Part shown: one piece after another, positions 25,651-36,252 of the stretch
Layout of the letters: the number at the start of each line of letters is the position of its first letter
Numbering within the stretch: position 1 is the first letter of the stretch
Origin: Allodiplogaster sudhausi
Lineage: Eukaryota > Nematoda > Chromadorea > Rhabditida > Diplogasteridae
Direction of reading: 5' to 3'
NCBI GenBank assembly: GCA_945643635.1
Contig: CALZFC010000105.1
Coordinates: 749,501-813,500, forward strand
Length of the DNA: 64,000 nucleotides
Notes under the pieces: model-generated
The model's input: only the letters and a program-made list of their open reading frames with translations
Databases searched by the model: none
What the model was told of the DNA's origin: nothing
Translations under genes and position numbers: made by a program

Positions 25651-26900
25651 TATGGTTTTTGAAGCCATACTTCAGTTGAACTCTGGGACAGATTGATTTC
25701 TAGATAGAGATGTCGTGTTCTTGGGAAGGGTATAAAAAGTGTTGTGCCTGTTGTTGTGTTTAGCTTCTTTGCTTTTTGCATGTTAGTTGTTGTTGTTGAG
25801 ACGAAAGTGACGACGATCTCCTCTGCTGAGTTTGCTGCTCTGAAGGGAGAGAAGGAATGCACGAAGGAAGAAGGCGGAGCAGACCCTCCGGTCATCCCAG
25901 CCCCTTCTGCCCAGTCTCCTCCTCCTTCCATCTGGACGCAGAAGGCTCATGAGAGAGCCGTTTCCACTTCTAACACTGCAGTATGTTAACGTGTGGTTGT
26001 GACGGTCTTTTGTGTTGCTATCACATTTGTTTCCGCAAGTTTACTCGAAAGCTAATTGTATGAAAGTAAAAACATATTATGTTTTTCGTTTTTTTAATCT
26101 GAACTTGTTGAAAAGAGCATAGATGATTGTTGAAAAGAGCATAGATGAACCTGCTCCTCTTAACACTATCGAGCGTATGACTACAGACACTCGTCTTCTA
26201 CCCTTTCCATCTCCATTGCAGCCTCGCAGTCCCTTGGCCCGCCGTGAGTCGGGCGAGTCTCGGATGGCTCGTTTCTACCCTCCGGGCAAGCCGCCGGCCC
26301 AGCACGACGCGAAGTCTCCTCGGAAGCAGAAGACTCGTCATCGGTCGACTCCCCCAGTGGAGATGGCAGTGGGATGGGTGCTCGGCACGGAGAAGGAGGC
26401 AGCTCCTCCGCCCCCCGCTGTCGCTGTTGCTGCCGCTTCTTCCAGCCAGGCAAGGCTCTCTTTTCGCCTTTCTCTAGTCATCACTCTCTCTTCTTCCGCC
26501 TTTCTCTAATCCACTCTTCTTTGTAGCTGCCGTCTGGTCATCCATCTATTTCTCTTCTTCAAGATCAAGGCTTCCAACAAAATGTTTGTAATCATTTTTT
26601 ATGTTTTTCTTAGTAGAATAATATGAAAAACTAGATTTTGTTGGCCATTGTAAGTTGTGATTGGTGCATTCAGGTGTACTCTTCGTGGCGCGAGAATTGT
26701 TTGAAGCAACGCGAGAGTCTTGGCTACGAATGCGCGGAGATGAACACTCTCTACCGATTCTGGTCTTTCTTCCTCAGAGACAACTTCAATAGAAACATGT
26801 TCGACGAGTTCAGACGTCTTGCATTGGACGATGCCGCGAAAGGGTAATTTGTTTCTTCTCCCTCTTTATCTCCCTCGCACTCTCTTCACCTCTAGGTCCT

Positions 26901-26933
<33 letters not shown>

Positions 26934-27532
26934 ATCTCTTTCTCTCTCTAATCGCACTACTTCTCTCTCTCTCTCTCCCTCTTTCTAGATCCTTCTCTCT
27001 CTCTCGCTAGCTCTTTTGTTAAGCTTCCGCTACGGAGTGGAGTCTCTCTTCCGCTTCTACAGCTATGGCTTGGAGAAGAAGTTCCGGCCGGAGGTGTATC
27101 TTAAGTTCCAAAGGGACACCATGACTGATGTGGAAAACGGTCAGCTGTACGGTCTGGAGAAGTTCTGGATGTTTTTCCGCAGGTCAGAGCACACTCTTAT
27201 GGCACATTCACCAACACAATTAGATTAGTGGTCTTGCATTCTATATTAAAGATACAGGCCAAGCATCTGCATACATCCTTATGTTTTCTTTTCAAGTTCG
27301 CTCTTTTTTTAACAATAAATTCGGAATGCATCAGGTGTAAAATTGCTAGTCAACTTGTTGTGGACGAGAAGCTGCAGAACGTACTGGACAAATACAAGAA
27401 TCTGGACGACTTCTACCTTGTGCGTCAATTTTCATTCTGTCCTCCCGTCAACTTCGCTCTTTTTTCCATTTCTGAAACTCCGAACTACATTGTATTCAGA
27501 GGCCGGATGGCAAACGAAGAAGTATGAAGTAA
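19713..27532 (+). CDS. LARP1: La-related protein 1
   Basis: Cytoplasmic RNA-binding repressor of TOP mRNA translation that binds the 5' cap and poly(A)-associated mRNPs. Exons: 19713-20061, 20466-20530, 20852-20902, 21006-21110, 21284-21422, 21487-21617, 22944-23235, 23280-23390, 23517-23657, 24109-24380, 24439-24604, 24661-24847, 24901-25231, 25307-25523, 25801-25980, 26222-26449, 26527-26583, 26674-26843, 27024-27182, 27335-27419, 27500-27532, about 1,155 codons. The La motif spans the 24,380 junction ([20 protein letters not shown]; FDRxxL-like core). LARP1-specific blocks follow: [18 protein letters not shown]. The C-terminal cap-binding DM15 repeats run from [16 protein letters not shown] to [13 protein letters not shown]. 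The first ATG has a good context. The phase at 21,617/22,944 does not join cleanly, so one small exon may be missed. The exon ending 26449 appears to use a GC donor. AATAAA overlaps the stop. Confidence 0.93.
20141..20386. mobile_element. MITE in LARP1 intron 1
   Basis: Inverted arms of about 42 bp (about 20141-20182 and 20342-20386) share ACTATTTCGGTACTCCTACC and CAAGGCCATGA, differing by a few bases. Both are bounded by T-runs that may hide the target duplication. The core is only A/T-rich filler and has no coding capacity. Family not identified. Confidence 0.75.
21681..21893. mobile_element. hAT-like MITE in a LARP1 intron
   Basis: Terminal inverted repeats of about 24 bp: AAGTGCTGAACAAGGTC at the left and the reverse complement of CAGTGCTTAACAAGGTC at the right. 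CAGTG termini are typical of hAT elements. The flanking octamers CCTAGCCG and CTTTACCG match at five of eight positions, compatible with an old 8 bp target duplication. The element is 213 bp, G-rich in the middle and non-coding. Confidence 0.6.
23407..23490. repeat. (CT)n microsatellite in LARP1 intron
   Basis: CT/TTC runs directly upstream of the LARP1 exon at 23,517, so it overlaps that intron's pyrimidine tract. Confidence 0.85.
25616..25648. repeat. (TA)n microsatellite in LARP1 intron
   Basis: Perfect TA repeat of about 16 units, in the intron between the exons ending 25523 and starting 25801. Confidence 0.9.
26898..27008. repeat. (CT)n microsatellite in LARP1 intron
   Basis: CT runs fill most of the intron 26844-27023 inside the DM15-coding region. 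Confidence 0.85.
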
Positions 27533-28820
27533 TAAATGGAAGAAGATTCGAATCAGAGAGGAATGCCTCGACTGCACATCCCTTACAATCCCTTACTCCT
27601 CTCCATGCCCCCCCTGTTCCCCTTCCATTCCTTCTTCTCTGCGTCTTCCGCACCCTCTCCTCCATCCCGTGTTTTCTTATCTTTCCTGCACTTTTTCATT
27701 GTTCGCACTCCATGGCTCGCCTCCACAGGTGCCAACCGTTGTTTTGCCATCTTATGGCGTTGTTGCTATGCGAAATATTAGTTCTCGGTTAGGAGGGAGT
27801 GTTAGTGTCCTCAATTTTATTTGCTCTGTGCTATCTTTTGTATGCAAATTATGCGGCTGACTTGTTAATGATGTCTTATGAGATGAGGGGTACTGGGTGC
27901 TGAGGTTGATTGAGAATAGTTCAAGCTTGGAATAGCCTGCTTTCTCTGCTTTGCCTCTGACATAGTTCTTCATTCTTTCAGGCAGGTTCCAGTCAACTTT
28001 TTTTCTTTTTACATTAAATATCGATTTTCTGCCACATTGACACTGAAGTTTTGTATTCTGGTTATTGATTTGTTAATGTGCCTATTATATCATAGAAACT
28101 TCTTGTGTTTTCTCCTTTATTCTTTATGTGAGTCGACCAGATTTGTTGCAGAATGATTAGAGAAGTTAGATGGGACATCTTCTGATTGTTAATCGCTGCC
28201 TGCTACTAAGCAGGGCAGAACGAACTAATTCATTGTTGCCTTCATGTCTTCTCAACTTCGTTTTCTGGTTACATTTAGTACGTTTTTTTAGATTCTGAGC
28301 ATCAACTTACTGCTAATTATATTTCTCTTTGCTTTCTGGAAATCCCTTCTATATTAGAAATGCTCGTCTGAATTTACTCGATATTCCATCATATTAATTA
28401 TCTTAGGAAAACAAATTCTTTAAGCAAAATGATATGATGTTAACCGTTGAGTTGGATCTTAACATCGCACTATGTGTATGTTGTCCGCTTTCTCGTGGCC
28501 TTGTGTTATGTTTGGCTAATTTCTTTTCGTTTAAGCTGTAGAAGAGCGACCCTTTCTTGAGTCCGAAATTCGTCTAAATGGGCAAATCTGCGTCTGATTA
28601 TTGTAAAATAAATTTTCGGTAAAAGTTCACATGCACTGATTGACCACAAAAGCGGTAATAAGATTATGTTGTGATTGCAGAGGGAAGGACCCAAAGGAGG
28701 TGGAACCTGACAGTTCTACAATGTCGTTCTGCTTACAAATATACCAGTCCATCTCGGCCACTTAGCACGTTTCATTGGAAGAAAAATAGAAGCGATGAGT
28801 GGGGGCCATTTGGAGGAGGC
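27533..28820. other. Convergent intergenic region, LARP1 and TMEM33 3' ends
   Basis: No gene seen. It should contain both 3' UTRs. AATAAA overlaps the LARP1 stop and ATTAAA lies near 28,014. The + strand ORFs here have no recognisable domain and sit in pyrimidine-rich sequence. A short exon-like stretch near 28,680 is antisense to the TMEM33 3' end and I do not support it. Confidence 0.5.
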
Positions 28821-29759
28821 TTAGAAAGAGGGAGAGAGAGCAGAGAGGGCAGAGATACAACGGTGGATGGAAGCGGAGACGAGGGAAGGACAGGATGGAC
28901 TTCTGGCCACGGATTCCAGGGAACAACGCATCTCGTAGAAGGCCTGGCGAGTGTAGGGATTGCGGCGACTAGCGTAGCGGAGAGTGAGGAAGCGGTAGTA
29001 GATGAAGGGGATGAAGAAGGAGGCCTTGCCCACGACGATAAGAGAGAGCAGAAGAGGCACCAGGAAGATCTCCGAGCATGCGACAATGCCCAGGCAGTTG
29101 GCAGTCTGCGAAGACGCCAGAGAAGAGAGACGTAGTGTGGCAGAAGAAGAGCCAGAGCCAGTTGCCTGCAGATTAACAAGAGACAACTCGCACAGTTCCA
29201 ATCACTCGAATCAAGAATAGTCTCGTTTCATAAGCAAGAAAATTTACCTGCAGAGCAGCAACACTGAAGTTGGCAGCATGGAGAGCAGCGTAGAGAGACA
29301 AGGGAAGCAGAGAGAGGCTGAGGGGTGCAGAGACAAGGAATAACACGCAGTACAGCAAATAGTGACAAGAATCCTCAAGCATGAGTCGCATCGCGAACTC
29401 ACGACTCAGAGTCACTGCGCCCAGTCTCTGCTGCAGGCGGAGGGCATTCGTCGCCGCGGCTGCGGCAAGAGATTTGTAGTAAAAAGAGGGCGCTGCTGAA
29501 GGCAGCATGAAAGAAATTGCGAAGAAGATAGTGAAGATTCGGCAGACAAATAGTAGACAGTCGATTCTCCGACTAGTCACGAACTCAGACCAACTCTAGA
29601 AACAAACGAGGTTCACTTCACACCATTAGCAACCACTGGGTTGTTAACCTGAGCCAGGACGGCGGAAGACGGTGCGGCACGAGAAGAGGTGGAGGGTTGC
29701 TCCTGAGCCCGTGCAGCGTCTTCGCCTCGTAGCGTTTCTTCTTCGCGAATTTCGACCAT
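28821..29759 (-). CDS. TMEM33: TMEM33 / Pom33-family ER membrane protein
   Basis: Multi-pass ER and nuclear-envelope protein linked to ER tubule shape and nuclear pore assembly. Three exons: 29759-29649, 29595-29248, 29165-28821; all junctions are in phase 0 and give 267 aa, close to the usual 247. Family marks are conserved in order: FYYKSLAAAAATNALRLQQR, MLEDSCHYLLYCVLF, CSEIFLVPLLL and the signature PFIYYRFLTLRYASRRNPY. Hydrophobic segments at about residues 48-66, 125-150 and 188-208 fit the membrane spans. The N-terminal 37 residues (MVEIREEE...) are longer and more acidic than in vertebrates. Introns are 53 and 82 nt. The gene is divergent from the AKAP10-like gene and convergent with LARP1. 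Confidence 0.95.
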
Positions 29760-30528
29760 TTCTATTAAACATTAATATTCTCAAGAAATGTAATTAGGAC
29801 TTCCCAGAAGAACAGGAAGTGAGACACAGCTCAGTTGCTATGGACATGACAAAGATATGATCAATGTGCTCGGCCGTACTTCTGGCTACTTCGGTATAAT
29901 TATAGACATCTATTAAAAAATGACACTAGCTCCACCCTCTTCGAATGACACACAATCGCATAGCAAATGGATTAACCCACCACAAATTCTGTTCCCAAGT
30001 CGTTCTTGGGTTGCTGGTTCTCCGCGGGTTAGCCCCATGCATTATTCCTTCCGGCTGCACGCCCTGTAGAATCCAGGCAGAATGCCAGCTGCGAAATAAT
30101 TCATTGTCGCAAATATGTTTGCTAAATTTTGGCAAAATTCCAAGCAGGGATCCCGGGAGAAATAAAAAAAAAGTGTACCTGTAGATAACACGGGTCTCCC
30201 TACTTTTCGCATTTTAAAAATGTGGTAACGCTCCCTTAATTAGCTGACATTCGATTAATCTATCTGCATTCCACGCAAGATCAATTTGAAGACGATCGCT
30301 CAACACGTCGCTCTTTGTTTTGTGTGCCTGTCTATGCACTAAGCTGTTCAGATTGTGTATTTTCGATATTTCGTGGAAGATGTAGAGGCATCTACTCGTG
30401 AAATGGACATAAGGATTGTGTATGTTCTGTAATTTTTTTAATTTCTATAATTGTACTTAGCTTAAATTTTGCTAGTGCGACGAGTTCAATTTACGAAAGA
30501 TCAACTAACGTTTCGTAAGATATATGAT
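29760..30528. promoter_or_regulatory. Divergent upstream region of TMEM33 and the AKAP10-like gene
   Basis: These 769 bp hold both 5' regions. A GC-richer patch at about 29,940-30,140 differs in composition from its surroundings and could be a relic insertion, but I found no terminal repeats. No tRNA or clear promoter motif was seen. Confidence 0.45.
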
Positions 30529-31148
30529 ATGAATGTCGCCGCTTTGTTGACACGTCTCAAGAAGGATGCCGCAGGTTAGTTATTTCACTGCTTTGACATT
30601 TCTAGTTTTTATTTATATTGAAGAATATTTGAATATGAGTGAGTTGTAGATGAAGAATGCAGAGAGGCGAAGAAGGAGAGCGGCGAGGATGAGGGAGTCC
30701 TCGGCCGGTTTCTCCCGCTGCTTCACGATGCTTACGCCATTTTTTACTTTGCTGGTTTCTTGCAAAGCATAGGTTCGCATGGTTTAGTTACCACTAATTC
30801 ATATATGGATTTTCTTTTCTTCAGGAAAGCAAGACGTGCTGTATTTGTGGCTCGAGTTGGACGCCTTGCAATACTTGGAGAATGAAACGGAGACCAAGAC
30901 AGCAATCAATGCAATTATCAAGCGATATTGCAGCGGGGGAGAGTTCGACACGAACATTCTGACAAATGAGACAATCGAAGGGATGGCCTGTTAGACTCGC
31001 TGCTTGTTAAAGATTTCTTATAGCACGGACGCATTCTTTTAAGGTTTCAAAAGTTCTTCTATCGAAATTGCTCGAAAATGCGTCTTAAAGGAGCTAGAGG
31101 AGAGGCTGGTTATAACTACATACTTTGTTCCTCTTTTGGGCGTAATTA

Positions 31149-31208
<60 letters not shown>

Positions 31209-31225
31209 AGTATTTCTCTCTCTCA

Positions 31226-31257
<32 letters not shown>

Positions 31258-31272
31258 GCCTTACTCTATCTC

Positions 31273-31315
<43 letters not shown>

Positions 31316-33570
31316 CTTATTCTATCTCTAAGTCTCTCTCTTTCTCTCTCTTTTTCTCCGTCTCTCTCTCTCTTCTCTCTCTCTCTTTCTCTCTCTCTTT
31401 CTCCTCTTGCTAAAATTTGCTTCGGATATTAGTGCGATTTTTTTAAGGTATTTTTACGATTTCCAAGAAGACGTTTTCTACAAGAAGTTGGAGCTGGAAG
31501 TTCTTAGCGATCCTGAGCGCATCTCTGTAAACGACTTAATCTGTAACCGGAATCTGCTCCCTTCATTCCTTGAAGTTCCTCTTCTTTTGTGTCGTTTCAA
31601 ATATGAGTGAGGAATAGGACAATGTTTGAGATGGTAGAAGAGAGAAGAGAAGAAGAAGCCATGGAAGATAGACATTCCATTCACTTCCTCATCGCCACGG
31701 ACACCTGGAGGGGGCAGCTGTCCGAGTTGGCTTCTACTGAAGCACGAAGCGATGCATTCTCCATCTACGAAAGGTTCGATTCCATCTCCTCTTTTCTTCC
31801 AAGTCATTCTAAGTTCTTAAACTACTTCTGCGTCCTCGAAATTTATTTCTTCATATGTGTGTGTATTTTGCGTAGTGAATTTGACTCTACGTGACTATCG
31901 CCCTGAGCATTCGTTTGTCTAGAGCCTGACTTACAAAAACAGTTCTTTAATTTGGAGGAGTATATCAAAGCGGAAACGCGCAAAAGGGTTTGCCCACGCG
32001 CAATTTCGAACCTGTGACCCATGATTTTAAACGTGCACTTCCAATAGTCCAAATTAACATTTTAAAAATTAATTTCTCGAATATTACCGAACCAATACCT
32101 GAACCAACTTTAAGTATGATACCATCAATCGATAGCTAGTTAGTTTTACACCATATCGAAATAAAAATGCTCCTGCCACCAAAGACCATTATAGTGGCCT
32201 ACAGTAGTTTTAAAAAATCCTTAAAGCGGGAAGTGATGTGCTATTGACATATAAGATGATATAGTGAGTTGAATGCCCGACAAAAAAACCGCCCTCGGAG
32301 AACACCCGAAAGAATTAATACAAGGCCCCTCAGGACGCTTTGCTTGAAAGCCAGCATAGTTTTTTTTTGCTCATTTCAAAACCCTCGTCAAAATATATAA
32401 TAATCTTGTAAATGTTCACACCATACAAAATGAAACTTTGAACTTCTTTTCGAGTATTCTCAGATTTATCTCCCAGAACGGGCAAAGTCGCATCTCTTTG
32501 TCTGAGGAGAACCGCCAGAGCATTGGCAAACTCGTTAGGAATCATTCTTCTCTTCCTTCTTCCATCTTTGATGAGGCCAGAGTGACCTGCCTTCGTCATT
32601 TGCACCAGGTTATTCTGACTTTTTAAAAATTAGTTTGAATCGTTTCCAAATATGACTAACGCAATTTGGGCAAAATAAGAACTTTCGTGACTATTTTGAA
32701 GCAACGTAATTGGGGATCCATTAATTTCCCCCTTCGACGACATTTGTTATGATGTCCTTTGCCATTCAGCGTTATATGGAAGCGGTTCTCCAGTCCTCTT
32801 GGCTGTCCGATTACTCGACTTCTTTGAGAAGTGCAATTGAACGGGGCGGAAAACGTTCCTCGGACGGAAGGGAGGACTCCGTTTCCTTTTCCTCTCCTTC
32901 CTTCACAACTTCCCTATCTTCTGTGCTTCAAGTCCAGCTTAATCAAATAGACTCCGTTCGCTCCTCTCCTTCTCGCTCGACGTTATTTCTTTTTCCCCTT
33001 TTTATAATTGTTCACTAGTTGTGTTTCACTCGTATGTATTGAGTGTTGTTGAAGATGAAGGGGGTCTTACGTTTTGGTGGGCTCATTTAGGATGTTGGAT
33101 TTATAAACAGGTAGATCAAAAAGAATGAGGGAGTGGCTGACAACGAAGAGCCATAATGGAATCGTTGCAGGAAGTTGGCAGAAGTCGACTGCCTTGGCAG
33201 GTATCGGCCCCTGTTCGACACAAGTTTAATCTCTTCCGATTCCCCGTCCTCTTCCGTCTCTGGCGCACACAAGATCAGAGATGCGTTTCTCAAGTGTGCC
33301 CATTTCTCCCTGTTCTTCTTTCTCTCCAATGTATATATTGTAAACTTCTAGCGTCTTCTACGTTTATGTACTCTCGACGGGGGTTTTTTGCAATAGTATA
33401 AGCTAAATTTGTGCCATCCTTGTAGGTGTTAAAAACGTGTTTGGAGAAGTGATTCCGCATTGAGGTACATGGACAAGAACCGTCTTCGACCGGAAGAGGA
33501 CCCGGAGGAAGTGGCGAGAGCTATCATTGCTGACATTGAGACCATGGTGAATGGCACGGACGACACTTGA
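30529..33570 (+). CDS. AKAP10: AKAP10-like (D-AKAP2) dual-RGS kinase anchor
   Basis: Predicted anchor holding protein kinase A near Rab/RGS-regulated membranes. Exons: 30529-30574, 30650-30772, 30812 to about 31,000, about 31448-31542, 31608-31773, 32464-32608, 32770-32931, one or more uncertain exons near 33,100-33,300, and 33450-33570. The first RGS-like half is LLHDAYAIFYFAGFLQS...QDVLYLWLELDALQYLE. The second is MEDRHSIHFLIATDTW...DAFSIYERFISQ...SSIFDEARVTCLRHLHQ, which matches the second RGS of AKAP10. The C-terminus has DPEEVARAIIADIETMV, at the place of the PKA RII-binding amphipathic helix. It is much shorter than the roughly 660 aa vertebrate protein. Junctions at about 31,000/31,448 and between 32,931 and 33,450 did not resolve in phase. 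Confidence 0.75.
31149..31410. repeat. (CT)n microsatellite in AKAP10-like intron
   Basis: About 260 bp of CT repeat with two copies of a 'cagccttactctatctctaagt' phrase, ending just upstream of an acceptor for the exon at about 31,448. Confidence 0.85.
31960..32215 (-). repeat. Dispersed, inverted copy of the satellite's tRNA-like block
   Basis: The minus strand reads, in the same order as a satellite unit: AGGCCACTAT, TTTTTAT, TAGCTATCGA, TTCAGGTATT, ATTCGAGA, TGCACGT, ATCATGGGTCACAGGTTCGAA and then GCAAACCCTTTTGCGCG. Identity is patchy but the order, spacing and orientation of at least seven blocks agree over about 250 bp. It lies in the AKAP10-like intron 31774-32463. No hairpin cluster or GGCGCC block is present, so only part of the unit moved. 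Confidence 0.8.
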
Positions 33571-33907
33571 ATGGCCAGCTCTCCATTCTTCCCTTTTGAT
33601 CATGCAAGGCGTTCATATTCTGTTTCCGAAGTCGTCATTGAATCATGAACTTTATTTGTTAGCAGACTGAATGAGATAAATCAATATTGAAAAAGTGATT
33701 TTGTTAAGTGACTCATAGCACAGAACAACAACATGGACAAGTGGGTTCGCATCTTGCAACCGCTTGGCATTGGAAGAGTTAGAGGAAGTGAGAATAAAGC
33801 GAATGATTTAGAGTGCAACGTCTTAGAGTAAATGAGAGAAAGCGAAAGATTGAGAGTGTCCGGTCTTGTTACACACCTCTCTCTCCCCTCCCCGCTCTCC
33901 CCCCTCT

Positions 33908-33988
<81 letters not shown>

Positions 33989-34243
33989 TTTCTCTTGCCA
34001 TTTTCCCATTTTCAACATCGTCATGCTCTTCTCTCTGAGAGAGACTAGCATGCGGGTACGGTTGATGACATGCTTATCATGGGAATCCCATGGTTATTTC
34101 GATGACAGCAAGTGCTGGATTCGTGTAAATGGTTGTGTCAACAACCATGCCTAGACATTCTCCGCCTTTTCAGCGTTTCCCTCGATCTAATTTTTCTCAC
34201 CTTTCCTTCTTCTGAACAGGCATAGCAATAAGGACACGATAGT
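33571..34243. other. Intergenic region between AKAP10-like and E-Syt genes
   Basis: Both flanking genes are on the plus strand. A (CT)n microsatellite spans about 33,906-33,985. No gene seen. The E-Syt promoter should lie in the last few hundred bases. Confidence 0.5.
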
Positions 34244-36198
34244 ATGTACTACAAGCGCAAACCGCCATGTAAGTTCTCATTTTTTAAAGGTTTTTTTAAT
34301 ATTATGGTTTTGTCTGTTACTGACCAATATTTATGGATGATACAGAGTAATAACTATTACAATAGTAAGAAAATCGTGTTATAGTAATTTTGACCTACCT
34401 ATACATAAAAAATGAGTCCATTTGGTGACCAATACCGGTCCTTGGTGGTCCAAAATCCATATCGGACCCCTCCGTGTGAAGAGTGGACGTCTTGTGAATG
34501 TGCCTGCTGAATGCCTGCAGATGGTGAAGAGGAGTCGTGGATGGATTCTCTGGCAGTGCCCACGGCTGGAGCAGTCGCCGCCTGCGGCCTTTCCTACTTC
34601 CTTGGCCGATCTGAATATTCCGTCGTATGGCTATGCCTTCTCATCGCATTTAACGTCGCCAAGTCATATCTTTGGAAGAAGCGCGAGACCAGGTTTGAAT
34701 AACTAGAGTATTCGAATTACTTATCTCGCTTGCTGGTCGCAGGTTGTTGTCCCTCCGAGCTGCTCGCATGAGGGAGAGGGAGGTGATCCTGGCTCAACTC
34801 GCAGACCTCCCCGCATGGGTACAGTTTCCAGATACGGAACGAGTGGAGTGGATGAACAAGGTAGCCTTATTCTGCTTCTTGCTCTTCCTACGAGCTGTCG
34901 TCGTTAAGGTCATTCAGCAGTTGTGGCCATATATCGGAGAGTACACGAAGGTGTTCATGGTGGACACAATTATTCCACAAGTTAAGTCACAATTACCGGG
35001 AGTCTTCAAGAGTTTCAAATTCACCAAGATGGACATGGGCGACATCGGCTGCCGAGTTGGAGGCATCAAGGTATCTTCCCTGTTTTTTTATTCTTAAACA
35101 AATAGGATTCTCATTTGCTTCGTTGCTGATATTGCTGTAGGTATACACTCACAACGTTGGCCGTGACCGTATCATCGTGGACATGGATGTCGCTTATGCC
35201 GGCGACGCCGACTTCACGATATCGTGCTGCGGGTTCACTGGAGGCATGAACGAGATTCAGGTTTCCCTGTTTCTTTGGGGTAGTCAAGGGCCAACAATAT
35301 TCTTTGCTCCTGTGTGCTCTCCTTTCCCATTCTCTTGCCATTCCGAGGTCTTTCTCATTGGCTATTCTTGGGGTCATCTTGATCCCCTGCACATTTGTTT
35401 AAATTTTTCCAATTAATTTTCGTAAACATAATACCCATTGACAAATCTGCAGTTCTCTGGGAAGCTGCGCTGTGTTCTAAAGCCGCTGCTGCCGTACCCT
35501 CCCATGGTCGGCGGTATTTCGGGGACTTTTCTCGAAATGCCGGTTAATCCCTTCTGAACTCTTTTATTTATCTATTTAAGACATTATGCTTGTGAAAATG
35601 GCTTCAATGTCCGTTCTTCCAGCTCCACCGTAATATTTCTATTGCAGTGCACTAAAATCTGGTAAAATGTCACGAAATTCTTTTTCTTTTCGTTTAGAAG
35701 ATAGACTTCAACCTAACCGGAATGGGAGAGATGGTCGAATTGCCCGGTCTCATGAATGCGATTCGGGCTGTTGTCAATAGCCAGGTTGGGAATCTTTTGC
35801 GTGTTTCTTTTGGTACTTTTCCTTCTTGGCAGGTCGCTGCGATGTGCGTGGTTCCCAATGAAATAGTTGTTCCTCTTGTACCAGAAGTTGACGTCACTCA
35901 ACTCTTCTTCCCAGAACCAAATGTTTCTTTCTTCATTCAATTTATTCTTCACTTTCATTTCGCTTGATTCAGGGCGTTGTTCGAATTACCGTAATCGAGG
36001 CTCGTCATCTCGAAAATCGCGACATCTCTTTTATCAAGAAGGGGAAGAGTGATCCATACTGCGAAATTCAAGGTTAAGGGAAAGGATGTAGACCAGAGTA
36101 GAATAGAGAAGAGAGAGAGATAGAGAGAGAGAATGCGTGATAAGGAGAAGACCAATGAGAGAGGGCAGAGAAAGAGAGAGTCCATATATTAGAGAGAG

Positions 36199-36252
<54 letters not shown>

